From Reclinomonas americana ATCC 50394 (lineage: Eukaryota; Jakobida; Jakobea; Jakobida), in NCBI GenBank assembly GCA_048213135.1, contig PS015097.1, positions 396,518-422,636 on the forward strand: 26,119 nt of DNA, in the 5' to 3' direction. This document shows positions 1 to 9,646 of the stretch, in pieces; the stretch's first letter is position 1, and each line of letters begins with the position of its first letter. The translations under genes were made by a program, and so were the position numbers. The notes under the pieces are model-generated. The model was given only the letters and a program-made list of their open reading frames with translations, had not been told where the DNA came from and searched no databases.

Positions 1-2039
1 GGTACTCCGCTGCGGTGGTCACGGAGAGTCTGTTCTTTGTGTGTGTAATGTGTATGATTTGCTCGCTCCGGATTGTCACCGCCTTGCTCTGAGACATCGT
101 TCATCCCTCGCCAGGCTGCAGCCAGCACCCCACACAGCATGCGGCAGTGAGTGAGCGATATCGCTTTGTTGATGCGTGCGGGCTTAGGAAGACCGACACG
201 GGACTCGTCCATGCGATATCGGCAGAACGGACAGTCAAGGTAGTGTCACAGATGGCGCTCCACTGCTCCGTACTCCTGTCCAGCGACGTTGCATTTCAAC
301 TACCCAACACTCTCTGCCAACGAGGACTGGCATGTCGGGCTGCTTGGATACGCAGCTGTGGCCCTGCACCCAAGAATCCAATGAGCACCGAGTCAGCGAC
401 ACCGCATCTCCTTGGATCGGCCCACAGCGAGGTTGATGAGGTACATACGACGAGCCTCAAGGAACAGGAGAGGAGCGACCAGCACAGCAGCACAGCAATG
501 GAAGAGGCAGCTGCGTCGTGAGGCTCGCCTCCTCTCACCCAACTCACAATCAATGCCTCGTGCCATCAATCACACTCACAGAGGTCGGTGAATCGTCTCA
601 CGCATGCACTGTGAAGCACGGAACAACATGTGGTCATGTCGCATGCCTCTTGCCAGCACGCCTGTGTTCTGATCACACGCAGAATTGAGTTAGTCAATCT
701 CCAAGTCTCACCAACTTACTCCTCAACGCAGATACAGAATGTGCACGCACCATGTGCTATGGCGCCAGCCTCGCACGTGCCTGCAGTCCTCCATGGCCAT
801 CACCATGGTCGCTCGGCAGTGCCAGCAACAGCCAAGGTGCTCATATCATCGATCCGCTCCGACTTGCCAGCCGGGATTGAAAACGATCCACCGACCAGGC
901 CATCCATTGCACATCACGTCACGCACATCCACCCAGCCACACACTCCATGATACGCACGGCCTGCATAATTGAGGTGAGTGGGAGGGAAGGAGGAAAAGC
1001 GAGATCACGAAGAACAAGTCCACACACCTGCTTCGTGCATGGTGGGATGCGGGTGGGGAGCCGACTGAGTGAGGTGACAGCCGGCAGCGGGCGATGCACA
1101 GCACGCCTGCAACCATAACGGAACAACGAGGGGGACCTTCCCCTAAGGTGCCTGCATGTCGGTACACTGTGAGCGAATGAAATGAGGAGGGAGAGAGATA
1201 TCTGCAGCTGCTCTGTCTCACTGAAAAACACACCGATCAGCACCTGATACCAAAACGCGTTTGGTCAAGAGGCAAGGCGAGGGATGATTCAGCACACACA
1301 TCCATCCTGCAAAGGAGAGGGAGAGAGAGAGAGAGAGCGAGCAGAGTCAGTATGCAGTCAGGCCATCTCACACACTTCGGCATCGAGAAGCTCACCATGA
1401 TGGACTGGCAGGATGGCAATCGTAACACGGTGAGCGGACCAGCAGGTCGACCTCGAGCTTGTGCGGCAAGGAGGGGTGGATGACTGGGGAATCAGATGAG
1501 CGCACAAAGGCAGGGAGATGGCGGAGAAAAAGATAGACTCTGCAGGAGGCAGGAAAAAGGGAGCCGCAAGGCATGCATTCTTCAGAACGAAAGGAGAATG
1601 TCCGCGACGCACAGGCACAATGGGAAGCAGGCAGTGATGCCAAAGTGGTGCCCAAATCAAGACGCGAGGAAACAACCATAGTTGACTCGCTCTCCTGAGG
1701 CGCATACATGCACGATGAAAGGTGCACGCACAACAGACACCACAAAGAGACAGAAAGACAAATCAGCTTCCAAAATGGTTCTTCTCGCTCGCACACACAA
1801 ATGGAGGTGAGAAAGAGACACACATACAGAGGGAGACATGCTTCACGCCCGCACAATCACATTCACACGACAGGGCAACAAGCACGGGAGAACAATTCTT
1901 CATAAACAAACTCTCTCTCTTCCTCTGTCATTCTCTCTCCCCAACCTCCATCCCGCATGTTCACCCACTCTTCCTCGCAAGACACGAAAAACAACTCACA
2001 ATCACCAGCAGCCACCTTCCCTTCCTTCGACTCACCAAC
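1..2039 (-). repeat. Spacer module copy 1 (about 2 kb, downstream of gene A)
   Basis: This is the first of five related 2-kb modules, each lying directly 3' of a type 1 WD-repeat gene. On the minus strand it begins after the gene A stop. It passes through a CT/GA-rich stretch, a segment whose minus-strand frame reads GVLCIARCR (about 1082-1106), a segment reading DGLVGGSFSIPAGKSERI (within 845-907), one reading YLINLAVGRSKE (about 408-446), and a CPFCR-type peptide (about 221-236) followed by DESRVGL. I cannot assemble a single uninterrupted gene from it. The first 80 bases resemble 12986-13080, the region just upstream of type 2 gene X, so a type 2 gene probably lies just left of the window. 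No WD repeat lies in this interval. Confidence 0.75.
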
Positions 2040-2460
2040 TCAGCACCGGAAAAGGACGACCTCGGCATCCTCGACGATGAAACAGCGCAGAACCAGCTCG
2101 GCAAGACATCGTGAATCTACTTCCTCCTCGTCCTCCTGCATCTCCTGCACAGCATGCATGGCCGAGCGCGCGGCGTCGAGTTCGAGACGAGCGAGGCCAC
2201 GCGGCGTGGACCACACTCGCACCGTCCTGTCGTACCCACCCGCACTCACAATGTGCTGACCATCGGGAGAGACGGCCACGGACGAAACCCATCCAGTGTG
2301 TCCCTCCAACTGTCGTACTTCCTCGCCACTCACCAGAGACCACATCCGCACTGTGCTGTCCTCGCTCCCACTCACAATATGCTGACCGCTGGGAGTAACA
2401 GCGACGGCGCGCACCCTTCCAGTGTGTCCCTCCAATCGTCGCACTTGGTCTCCACTTATC
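2040..2460 (-). CDS. WD-repeat protein, type 1 gene A, 3' part
   Basis: This is the carboxy-terminal part of gene A, running from the edge of an N gap to a TGA stop at 2040-2042. It encodes the end of repeat 5 (ISGDQVRR), repeats 6 and 7, and the tail common to type 1 proteins: STPRGLARLELDAA, an acidic stretch with an extra EEV, then LRCFIVEDAEVVLFRC. WD-repeat propellers act as protein-binding scaffolds; no catalytic domain is visible. The edge at 2460 continues in frame, without a missing base, onto position 3380 of the small contig 2991-3380 if that contig is inverted. I therefore read the N run as a scaffolding artefact. With the inverted contigs, gene A has seven repeats and about 346 residues. 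Confidence 0.8.
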
Positions 2461-2990
2461 NNNNNNNNNNNNNNNNNNNNNNNNNNNNNNNNNNNNNNNN
2501 NNNNNNNNNNNNNNNNNNNNNNNNNNNNNNNNNNNNNNNNNNNNNNNNNNNNNNNNNNNNNNNNNNNNNNNNNNNNNNNNNNNNNNNNNNNNNNNNNNNN
2601 NNNNNNNNNNNNNNNNNNNNNNNNNNNNNNNNNNNNNNNNNNNNNNNNNNNNNNNNNNNNNNNNNNNNNNNNNNNNNNNNNNNNNNNNNNNNNNNNNNNN
2701 NNNNNNNNNNNNNNNNNNNNNNNNNNNNNNNNNNNNNNNNNNNNNNNNNNNNNNNNNNNNNNNNNNNNNNNNNNNNNNNNNNNNNNNNNNNNNNNNNNNN
2801 NNNNNNNNNNNNNNNNNNNNNNNNNNNNNNNNNNNNNNNNNNNNNNNNNNNNNNNNNNNNNNNNNNNNNNNNNNNNNNNNNNNNNNNNNNNNNNNNNNNN
2901 NNNNNNNNNNNNNNNNNNNNNNNNNNNNNNNNNNNNNNNNNNNNNNNNNNNNNNNNNNNNNNNNNNNNNNNNNNNNNNNNNNNNNNNNNN
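2461..2990. other. Assembly gap (530 N)
   Basis: This is a run of N inside gene A. The flanking bases suggest no sequence is missing here: position 2460 (minus strand) joins position 3380 (plus strand) in frame within a WD repeat. Confidence 0.95.
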
Positions 2991-3380
2991 GTCTGGTCGC
3001 TGGCGAGTGGGATGGAGGGTGCGACGGCTGGTGGGACACACCAGCACGGTGATGTCTGTCGCCATCACCCCTGAGGGTCATCACATCGTGAGTGGGAGCT
3101 GGGACTGCATAGTGCGGGTGTGGTCGCTGGCGAGTGGCAAGGAGGTGCGACGGATGGAAGGACACACCGACACGGTGCGGTCTGTCGCCGTCACCCCCGA
3201 TAGTCAGCATATAGTGAGTGGGAGCGGGGACTGCACCGTGCGGGTGTGGTTGCTGGCGAGCGGGGAGGAGGTGCTGCGGTTAGAGGGACATACTGGATGG
3301 GTGCAGTCTGTCGCTGTCACACCTGATGGTCAGCACATCGTAAGCGGGGGCTGGGACTCCACCGTGCGGGTATGGTCGCT
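2991..3380 (+). CDS. WD-repeat gene A, middle part (contig probably inverted)
   Basis: This 390-base contig between N runs encodes most of three WD repeats, read on the plus strand, opposite to every other WD gene in the window. It starts inside the strand-c motif VWSLASGME, continues with repeats 3 and 4 and ends in repeat 5 at VRVWS. There is one extra G in the GGG at 3017-3019: the frame before it gives VWSLASGME and the frame after it gives VRRLVGH. This may be a sequencing error near a contig end or a real disabling frameshift. Inverted in place, its left end follows position 4085 (giving CTV-L-VWSL) and its right end precedes position 2460 (giving VWSL-ISGDQ), both in frame. It is best read as the middle of gene A. 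Confidence 0.75.
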
Positions 3381-3647
3381 NNNNNNNNNNNNNNNNNNNN
3401 NNNNNNNNNNNNNNNNNNNNNNNNNNNNNNNNNNNNNNNNNNNNNNNNNNNNNNNNNNNNNNNNNNNNNNNNNNNNNNNNNNNNNNNNNNNNNNNNNNNN
3501 NNNNNNNNNNNNNNNNNNNNNNNNNNNNNNNNNNNNNNNNNNNNNNNNNNNNNNNNNNNNNNNNNNNNNNNNNNNNNNNNNNNNNNNNNNNNNNNNNNNN
3601 NNNNNNNNNNNNNNNNNNNNNNNNNNNNNNNNNNNNNNNNNNNNNNN
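3381..3647. other. Assembly gap (267 N)
   Basis: This is a run of N between two small contigs of gene A. If the contigs are inverted in place, the true junction here is position 4085 to position 2991, with nothing missing. Confidence 0.95.
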
Positions 3648-3731
3648 TCAGAGCAAGGCGGGAGAAGAAAGGCGGGAAACGGTGACAATCCGGAGCGAGC
3701 AAAATCACACACACTCACACACACACGGAGA

Positions 3732-4085
3732 ATGGCAACCAAGGTGTGAATGTGTGCGCACTTTTGCGTGGTTGGTGTCTGTGCGTGCATTCGTGTGCTT
3801 GTGCATGTGTGTGGTTGTCGTTTGTGTGTTTGTGCATGTGCGTCTCACCACGAGTGGTCGGCACAGATCATTCAGAGTCTCCCTTCCTCAGTGAGGTCCG
3901 TCACCGTCACTCCCGATTGCCAGCACATTGTTGGTGGATGCATGGACAAGACGATTCGAGTGTGGTCTCTGGCGAGTGGCAAGGAGGTGCGACGGCTGGA
4001 GGGACACGCTGGCGGGGTGTTCTCTGTCGCCGTCACTCCTGATGGTCAGCTTATTGTCAGTGGCGGTGGAGACTGTACCGTGCTT
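3732..4085 (+). CDS. WD-repeat gene A, 5' part with micro-exon start (contig probably inverted)
   Basis: This is the start of a type 1 gene, read on the plus strand of a 438-base contig (3648-4085). Exon 1 is ATGGCAACCAAG at 3732-3743 (Met-Ala-Thr-Lys). The intron is 3744-3866, starting GTGTGAATG and ending GGCACAG. Exon 2 begins at 3867 with IIQSLPSSVRSVTVTPD, then repeat 1 (GGCMDKTIRVWS) and most of repeat 2, breaking at the gap in CTVL. Upstream, 3648-3731 is 5' flank with a short CA tract. The bases at 3648 continue exactly across to 4346 when the contig is inverted, matching the unbroken copy near 7690 with one mismatch. The start codon choice rests on all five type 1 genes sharing the same exon, phase and intron ends. 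Exon 2 offers no usable early ATG in this copy. Confidence 0.75.
3852..3873 (+). promoter_or_regulatory. Inverted repeat across the 3' splice site, gene A
   Basis: GAGTGGTC and GATCATTC flank a six-base loop GGCACA. The two arms pair along all eight positions if two G-U pairs are allowed. The intron ends at the first G of the right arm (CACAG, then ATC). The same structure occurs at this place in the other four type 1 genes. Confidence 0.6.
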
Positions 4086-4345
4086 NNNNNNNNNNNNNNN
4101 NNNNNNNNNNNNNNNNNNNNNNNNNNNNNNNNNNNNNNNNNNNNNNNNNNNNNNNNNNNNNNNNNNNNNNNNNNNNNNNNNNNNNNNNNNNNNNNNNNNN
4201 NNNNNNNNNNNNNNNNNNNNNNNNNNNNNNNNNNNNNNNNNNNNNNNNNNNNNNNNNNNNNNNNNNNNNNNNNNNNNNNNNNNNNNNNNNNNNNNNNNNN
4301 NNNNNNNNNNNNNNNNNNNNNNNNNNNNNNNNNNNNNNNNNNNNN
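4086..4345. other. Assembly gap (260 N)
   Basis: This is a run of N upstream of gene A. Position 4346 joins position 3648 exactly when the contig 3648-4085 is inverted, so the gap is probably empty. Confidence 0.95.
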
Positions 4346-6452
4346 GGCGTCGTCCATCCCTCGCCAGGCTGCAACCAGTACCCCACACAACATGCGGTAG
4401 TGTGTGAGCGATGTGGCTTCTTTGATGAGTGTGGGAATCCGAAGACCGACATGGGACTCGTCGATGCGAAATCGGCAGAATGGACATGCGAGGTGGTGGC
4501 TCGAGGTGGTGCTCCGCTGCACCGTGCTGCTGTCCAGCGACACTCTCTTTCGACTGACCTGCATTATCTCTCAACGAGGACTGGCATGTCGGTCTGCTTG
4601 GATACGCAGCTGTGGCCCTGGTGTGCTGATGCCACAGGCACACCCGAGAATCCATGGAACGCCGAGTCTTCGAAACCTCACACCTCATTGGATCGGCCCA
4701 CAGCGAGGCTGATTAGGGGCACACGAGGATGGAACAATGAAGAAAGATAGTCACAGGGAACAGGAGAGGAGCGACCAGTACAGTAGCACGTGCACAGCGA
4801 CGGACGAGGCAGCTGCGTCGTGAGGCTCGCCTCCTCTCACCCAAGTCACAATCAATGCCTCGCGCCTTCAATCACACTCACAGTCGGCCGGTGAATCGTC
4901 TCATGCATGCACTGTGTGGCACGCAACCACGTGTCTTCGCATGCCAGTGACGAGTCCCTTGCCAGCACGCCTGTCACACAGAATTGAGTCAGTCAATCTT
5001 CAAGTCTCACCGACTTACTCCTCAACGCAGATGCAGAACACGTACGCACCAGGCCACGCGCACGTCTGCAGTCTCCCATGGCCATCACCATCATTACTTG
5101 GCGGCGACAGCAGCAACCAAGAAGCGCACATCATCGATCCGCTCCGACTTGCCAGCCGGGATTGAAAACGATCCACCGACCAGGCCACCCATCGCACAGC
5201 ACGGCAAGCATCTGTGCATCCATGGGTAGATTGCCGAGCACGCGTCTGCAGTCTTCCATGGCCACCGGTACCAGCATCATCACTCGACAGAGACGGCGGC
5301 AGCCAAGGTGCACACATCATCGATCTGCTCCGACTTGCCAGCCGGGATTGAAAACGATCCACCGACCAGGCCATCCATCGCACATCACGGCACACATGTG
5401 TACTTCCACCCAGCCACGTTATCCATGACGTGCACGGCCTGCATCATTGAGGTGAGTGGGAGGGAAGGAGGAATGAGAGATCACGAAGAACAGGGCCACA
5501 CCTGCTGAGTGCGCGGTGGGATGCGAGTGGGGAGCCGAGTGAGTGAGTTGACGGTCGACAACGGGCGATGCACAGCACGTCTGCAATCGTCACAGCCGAC
5601 GAAGAACACGCGCTTCCAAGGTGCCTGCATGACGGTGTGCTGTGAGAGATATCTGCCCTGATCTTCTCACTGAGAAACACACCGATAAGCACCTGATACC
5701 AGCACGCGGTTGGTCAAGAGACAAGCCGAGGGATGCTTCTATACACACAACCATCCCGGCAAGGGAGAGGGAGAGAAGAATCAGCATGTAGTCAGGCAAT
5801 CTCACACACTTCGGCATCGGGAAGCTCACCGTGATGGACTGGCAGGATGGCAGTTGGTGCATCTTGAGCAGACCAGAATGCTCGGCCTTGAGCGAGTGCG
5901 GAAAAGAGGGGTGGATGGCTGCGGAAGCAGATAAGCGCACAAAGGAGGGAAACGGTGGAGAAAGAGAGAGACTCTGCAAGGGAGAAAAGGGAGAGCGGAA
6001 TGACAGGCATTTTTCAGAACCGGAAGGAGAATGTCCGCGGCGCACAGGCACCATGGGAAGCAGAGCAGTGATGCCAAGGAAGTGCGCATAAGAAGACGCG
6101 AGGAAATAGACAACGGTGACTCGCTCTCCTGAGGCGCATACATGCACGACGAAAGATGCGCGCACAAGAGACATCACAACAAGACAAAAAGACAACACAG
6201 ACTCCCAAGTGATTCATCGCGCTTGAAAGAGACACGCATACAGAGAGAGACACGCTTCATGGCCACACACTCACATTCACATGACAGGGCAACAAGCACG
6301 CGAGAACAACTCTGCATCATCAACAACGATCGTTCTCTCCTCCTCTGTCGTCCTCTCTTCCCCCACCTGCACCCCCGCGCAAGACACGAAAAAACAACTC
6401 AATGACACCAGCTGCAGCAGCCACCTTCCCTCCCTCCCTTCGACTCACCGAC
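4346..6452 (-). repeat. Spacer module copy 2 (between genes B and A)
   Basis: This is the second copy of the 2-kb module, lying 3' of gene B and 5' of gene A on the minus strand. It has the conserved minus-strand pieces: the CPFCR peptide (about 4470-4490) with DESHVGL after it, PLISLAVGRSNE (about 4685-4720), GVLCIARCR-like sequence near 5565-5590, and a frame reading SLSLSPPFPSFVRLS further 5'. The CPFCR frame stays open in this copy all the way to the ATGGCAACC start of gene A across the inverted junction, but not in copy 3. This copy is unusual in holding the DGLVGGSFSIPAGKSE segment twice (5130-5192 and 5316-5378). No complete gene can be assigned. Confidence 0.75.
5063..5393. repeat. 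Internal direct duplication within module copy 2
   Basis: Two direct copies of about 145 bases start with CGTCTGCAGTC at 5063 and 5243 and run to the shared CACGGCA near 5205 and 5393. They are not the same variant. The first has the CTTGGCGGCGACAGCAGC form seen in module copies 3 and 5. The second has the CTCG-CAGAGACGGCGGC form seen in module copy 4. This points to unequal recombination between different modules. Confidence 0.7.
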
Positions 6453-7606
6453 TCAGCATCGGAAAAGGACGACCTCGGCATCCTCGACGATGAAGCAGCG
6501 CAGAACCAGCTCGGGAAGGCACCGTGAATCTTGTTCCTCCTGCATCTCCTGTACAGCCCGCGTGGCCGAGCGCGCGGCGTCGAGTTCGAAGCGAGCAAGG
6601 CCGCGCGGCGTGGACCACACTCTTACGGTCTTGTCCTTGCCACCCGCGCTCACAATGTGCTGACCATCGGGAGAGACGGCCACAGACGACACCCATCCAG
6701 TGTGTTGCTCCAACTGTCGCACTTCCTCGCCACTCGCCAGAGACCATACCCGAACGGTGCTGTCTCCGTACCCGCTAACAATGTGCTCACTATCAGGGGT
6801 GACAGCGACTGACCACACCTTTTCGGTGTGTCCGTCCAGCCGTCGCACCTCCTCCCCACTTGCCAGCGACCACACTCGTACTGTGCAGTCCCAGCTCCCA
6901 CTGATAATGTGCTGACCATCGTAAGTGACGGCAACAGAGTACACCCAGTCAGTGTGTCCCTCCAACCGTCGCACTTCTTCCCCGCTCGCCAGCAACCACA
7001 CCCGCACGGTGTTGTCGAAACTGCCGCTCACAACGTGCTTACCATCGGGAGTGACGACGACAGACAACACCCAGTTAGTGTGTCCCTGCAGCCGTCGGAT
7101 ATCCTTTTCATTCGCCAGCGACCACACCCGGATGGTGCTGTCTCCGCCGCCACTCACGATGTGCTGACCATCGGGGGTGACGACGACACAATACACCCAT
7201 AAAGTGTGTCCCTCCAACCGTCGCACCTCCATCCCACTCTCCAGCAACCACACACGTAGGGTGTTGTCTGCACCTCCACTCACGATGTGCTGGCCATCAG
7301 GGGTGACGGCGACAGATTGCAACCATCCAGTGTGTCCCACCAGCCGTCGCACCTCCTTGCCACTCGCCAGAGACCACACTCGAACGGTACTGTCCATGCA
7401 TCCACCGACAATGTGCTTGCCATCGGGAGTGACGGTGACGGACCTCACTGAGGAAGGGAGACTCTGAATGATCTGTGCCGACCACTCGCGGTGAGGCGCA
7501 TGCACACAGCAACATTCGAAGACACACAAACAATAACCGCGCACATGAACAAGCACACGAATACCAACCACGCAAAGTGCGCATACATTCACACCTTTGT
7601 TGCCAT
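6453..7606 (-). CDS. WD-repeat protein, type 1 gene B (two exons)
   Basis: This is predicted to be a seven-bladed WD40 beta-propeller of 343 residues, presumably a protein-binding scaffold. Exon 1 is 7595-7606 (ATGGCAACAAAG, MATK). The intron is 7473-7594 (122 nt, GTGTGAATG to GCACAG). Exon 2 is 6453-7472, ending in TGA. Exon 2 opens with IIQSLPSSVRSVTVTPDGKH and holds seven repeats of 42 residues, each with Gly-His, Pro-Asp, a turn Asp and TVRVW. Repeat 6 has SGYGD and repeat 7 SAGGKD. The tail is STPRGLARFELDAARSATRA, an EEQDSR stretch, then LRCFIVEDAEVVLFRC. An open frame continues upstream of the MATK codons into CA repeats and module sequence. I do not include it because its frame differs from that in genes A and D. 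There is no membrane segment or signal peptide. Confidence 0.85.
7466..7487 (-). promoter_or_regulatory. Inverted repeat across the 3' splice site, gene B
   Basis: On the minus strand, GAGTGGTC, loop GGCACA and GATCATTC form an eight-pair stem with two G-U pairs. The acceptor AG is at the loop-stem border. Confidence 0.6.
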
Positions 7607-9646
7607 TCTCCGTGTGTGTGTGTGCGTGTGTGTGATGTGCTCGCTCGGGATTTGTCACCGTTTCCCGTCTTTCTTCTCCCGCCTTGCTCTGAGACGTCGT
7701 CCATCCCTCGCCAGGCTGCAACCAGTACCTTACACACCATACAGCAGTATGAGAGCAATGTGGCTTCTTTGATGCGTGTGGGCTTTCGAAGACCGACATG
7801 GGACTCGTCGATGGGAAATCGGCAGGTGACACAAGGTGGCGCTCCACTGCATCGCACTGCTGTCCAGCGACACTCTCTTTCGACTGACCTGCATTATCTC
7901 TCAACGAGGACTGGCATGTCGGTCTGCTTGGATACGCAGCTGTGGCCCTGCACCCGAGAATCAATTGAGCACCGAGTCAGCGACACCTCACACCTCCTTG
8001 GATCGGCCCACAGCGAGGTTGATGAGGTGCACGTCATGATGGTACGACGAAGAAGGAGAGTCACAGGGGACAGGAGAGGAGCGACCAGTACAGTAGCACG
8101 TGCACAGCGATGGACGAGGCAGCTGTGTTGTGAGACACGCCTCCTCTCACCCAAGCCCAAGTCACAATCAATGCCTCGTGCCTTCAATCATACTCACAGT
8201 CGATCGGTGCATTGTCTCATGCACGCACTGTGTGGCACGGAACCACGTGTCTTCGCATGCCAGTGACGAGTCACTTGCCAGCACGCCTGTCACACAGAAT
8301 TGAGTCAGTCAATCTCCAAGTCTCACCAACTTACTCCTCAACGCAGATACAGAACACGTACGCACCAGGCCACGCGCGCATCTGCAGTCTTCCATGGCCA
8401 TCACCATCATTACTTGGCGGCGACAGCAGCAACCAAGAAGCGCACATCATCGATTCGCTCTGACTTGCCAACCGGGATCGAGAACGATCCACCGACCAGG
8501 CCATCCATCGCACATCACGACACGCATGTGTACATCCACCCAGCCACGCTCTCCATGACGTGTACGACCTGCATAATTGAGGTGAGTGGGAGGGAAGGAG
8601 GAAAGTGAGATCACGACGAACAAGGCCACACACCTGCATCGTGTATTGGTGGGATGCGCATGCGAGTGGGGTGCCAAGTGAGTGAGGTGATGACAGCCGG
8701 CAACGGGCAATGCACAGCACGTCTGTCATCGTCACGGCCGACGGCAAGCACGTACTTCCAAAGTGTCTGCATGCCGGTGTACTGTGAGCAAAAGAATGGA
8801 GGAAGGAGAGAGATATCTGCTCTGTCACACGTGGCGAATACACCAATCAGCACCTGATACCAATCAGCACCTGATACCAACACGCGTTTGGGCAAGAAGA
8901 CAGCCGAGGGCCGGTTCTGTGATAGAGAGAGAGAGAAGAGTCAGAATGCAGTCGGGCCATCTCACGTGCACACACTTCGGTATCTAGAAGCTCACCATGA
9001 TGAACTGGCAGGATGGCAGTCGGTGCAACATGAGTAGAGAAGCATGCTCGGCCTTGAGCGTGTGCGGCAAGGAGAGGTGGATGACTGGGGAAGCAGATGG
9101 GCACACAAAGGAGAGAGATGGTGGAGAAAGATAGAGACTCTGTAAGGGACAGAGAGAGTTAGAGAGAGAGCTGCAAGACAGGCATTTTTCAGAGTCGGAA
9201 GGAGAATGTCCGCGGCGCACAGGCACAATGGGAAGCACAGCAGTGATGCCAAAGTGGTGTCAAAGCAAGATACAATGAAACAATCATCGTTGACTCGCTC
9301 TCCTGAGGCGCATACATGCACGACGAAAGATGCGCGCACAACAGACTTCACAACAAGACAAAAAAACGCAAGAGACTCCCAAGTGATTCATCGCACTTGC
9401 ACACAAATGGAGGTGAGAAAGAGACACGCATGCAGAGGGAGACATGCTTCACGCCAGCACACTCACATTCACATGAAAGGGGAACAAGCACGGGAGAGCT
9501 CCTCGTAAACAACAATCTCTGCCTTTCTCTTTCGTCTTCTCTCTTCCCCAACCTCCATCCCGCATGTTCACCAACTCTCCCTCGCAAGACACGAAAAACA
9601 ACTCACAATCACCAGCAGCCACCTTCCCTTCCTTCGACTCACCAAC
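7607..9646 (-). repeat. Spacer module copy 3 (between genes C and B)
   Basis: This is the third copy of the 2-kb module. A CA-rich tract lies directly 5' of the gene B start (about 7607-7640). In the Cys-x2-Cys peptide the usual CPFCR is replaced by CVTCR (about 7814-7836), followed by FPIDESHVGLRKPTRIKEAT. The LINLAVGRSKE segment lies near 7990-8030, and DGLVGGSFSIPVGKSERI within 8446-8508. In the last, several codons differ from the other copies only at third positions (for example TTCTCG versus TTTTCA, CGA versus CGG). A VLCIARCR segment lies near 8700-8725. A 16-base direct repeat, CAATCAGCACCTGATA, occurs twice at about 8842-8878. No complete gene can be assembled. Confidence 0.75.

Noticed and set aside
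630-1118. Plus-strand frames in the modules (also at 4400-4750 and 13188-14081)
   Set aside because: They are mirrors of the module sequence, vary in frame between copies and show no third-position pattern.
2040-3894. Long frames running through the N gaps on both strands
   Set aside because: They are open only because N codons are not stops; the supported pieces are described separately.
7607-7964. Upstream extension of gene B beyond the MATK codons
   Set aside because: It depends on reading intron and CA-repeat sequence, contains no consistent domain, and its frame is not shared by genes A and D.
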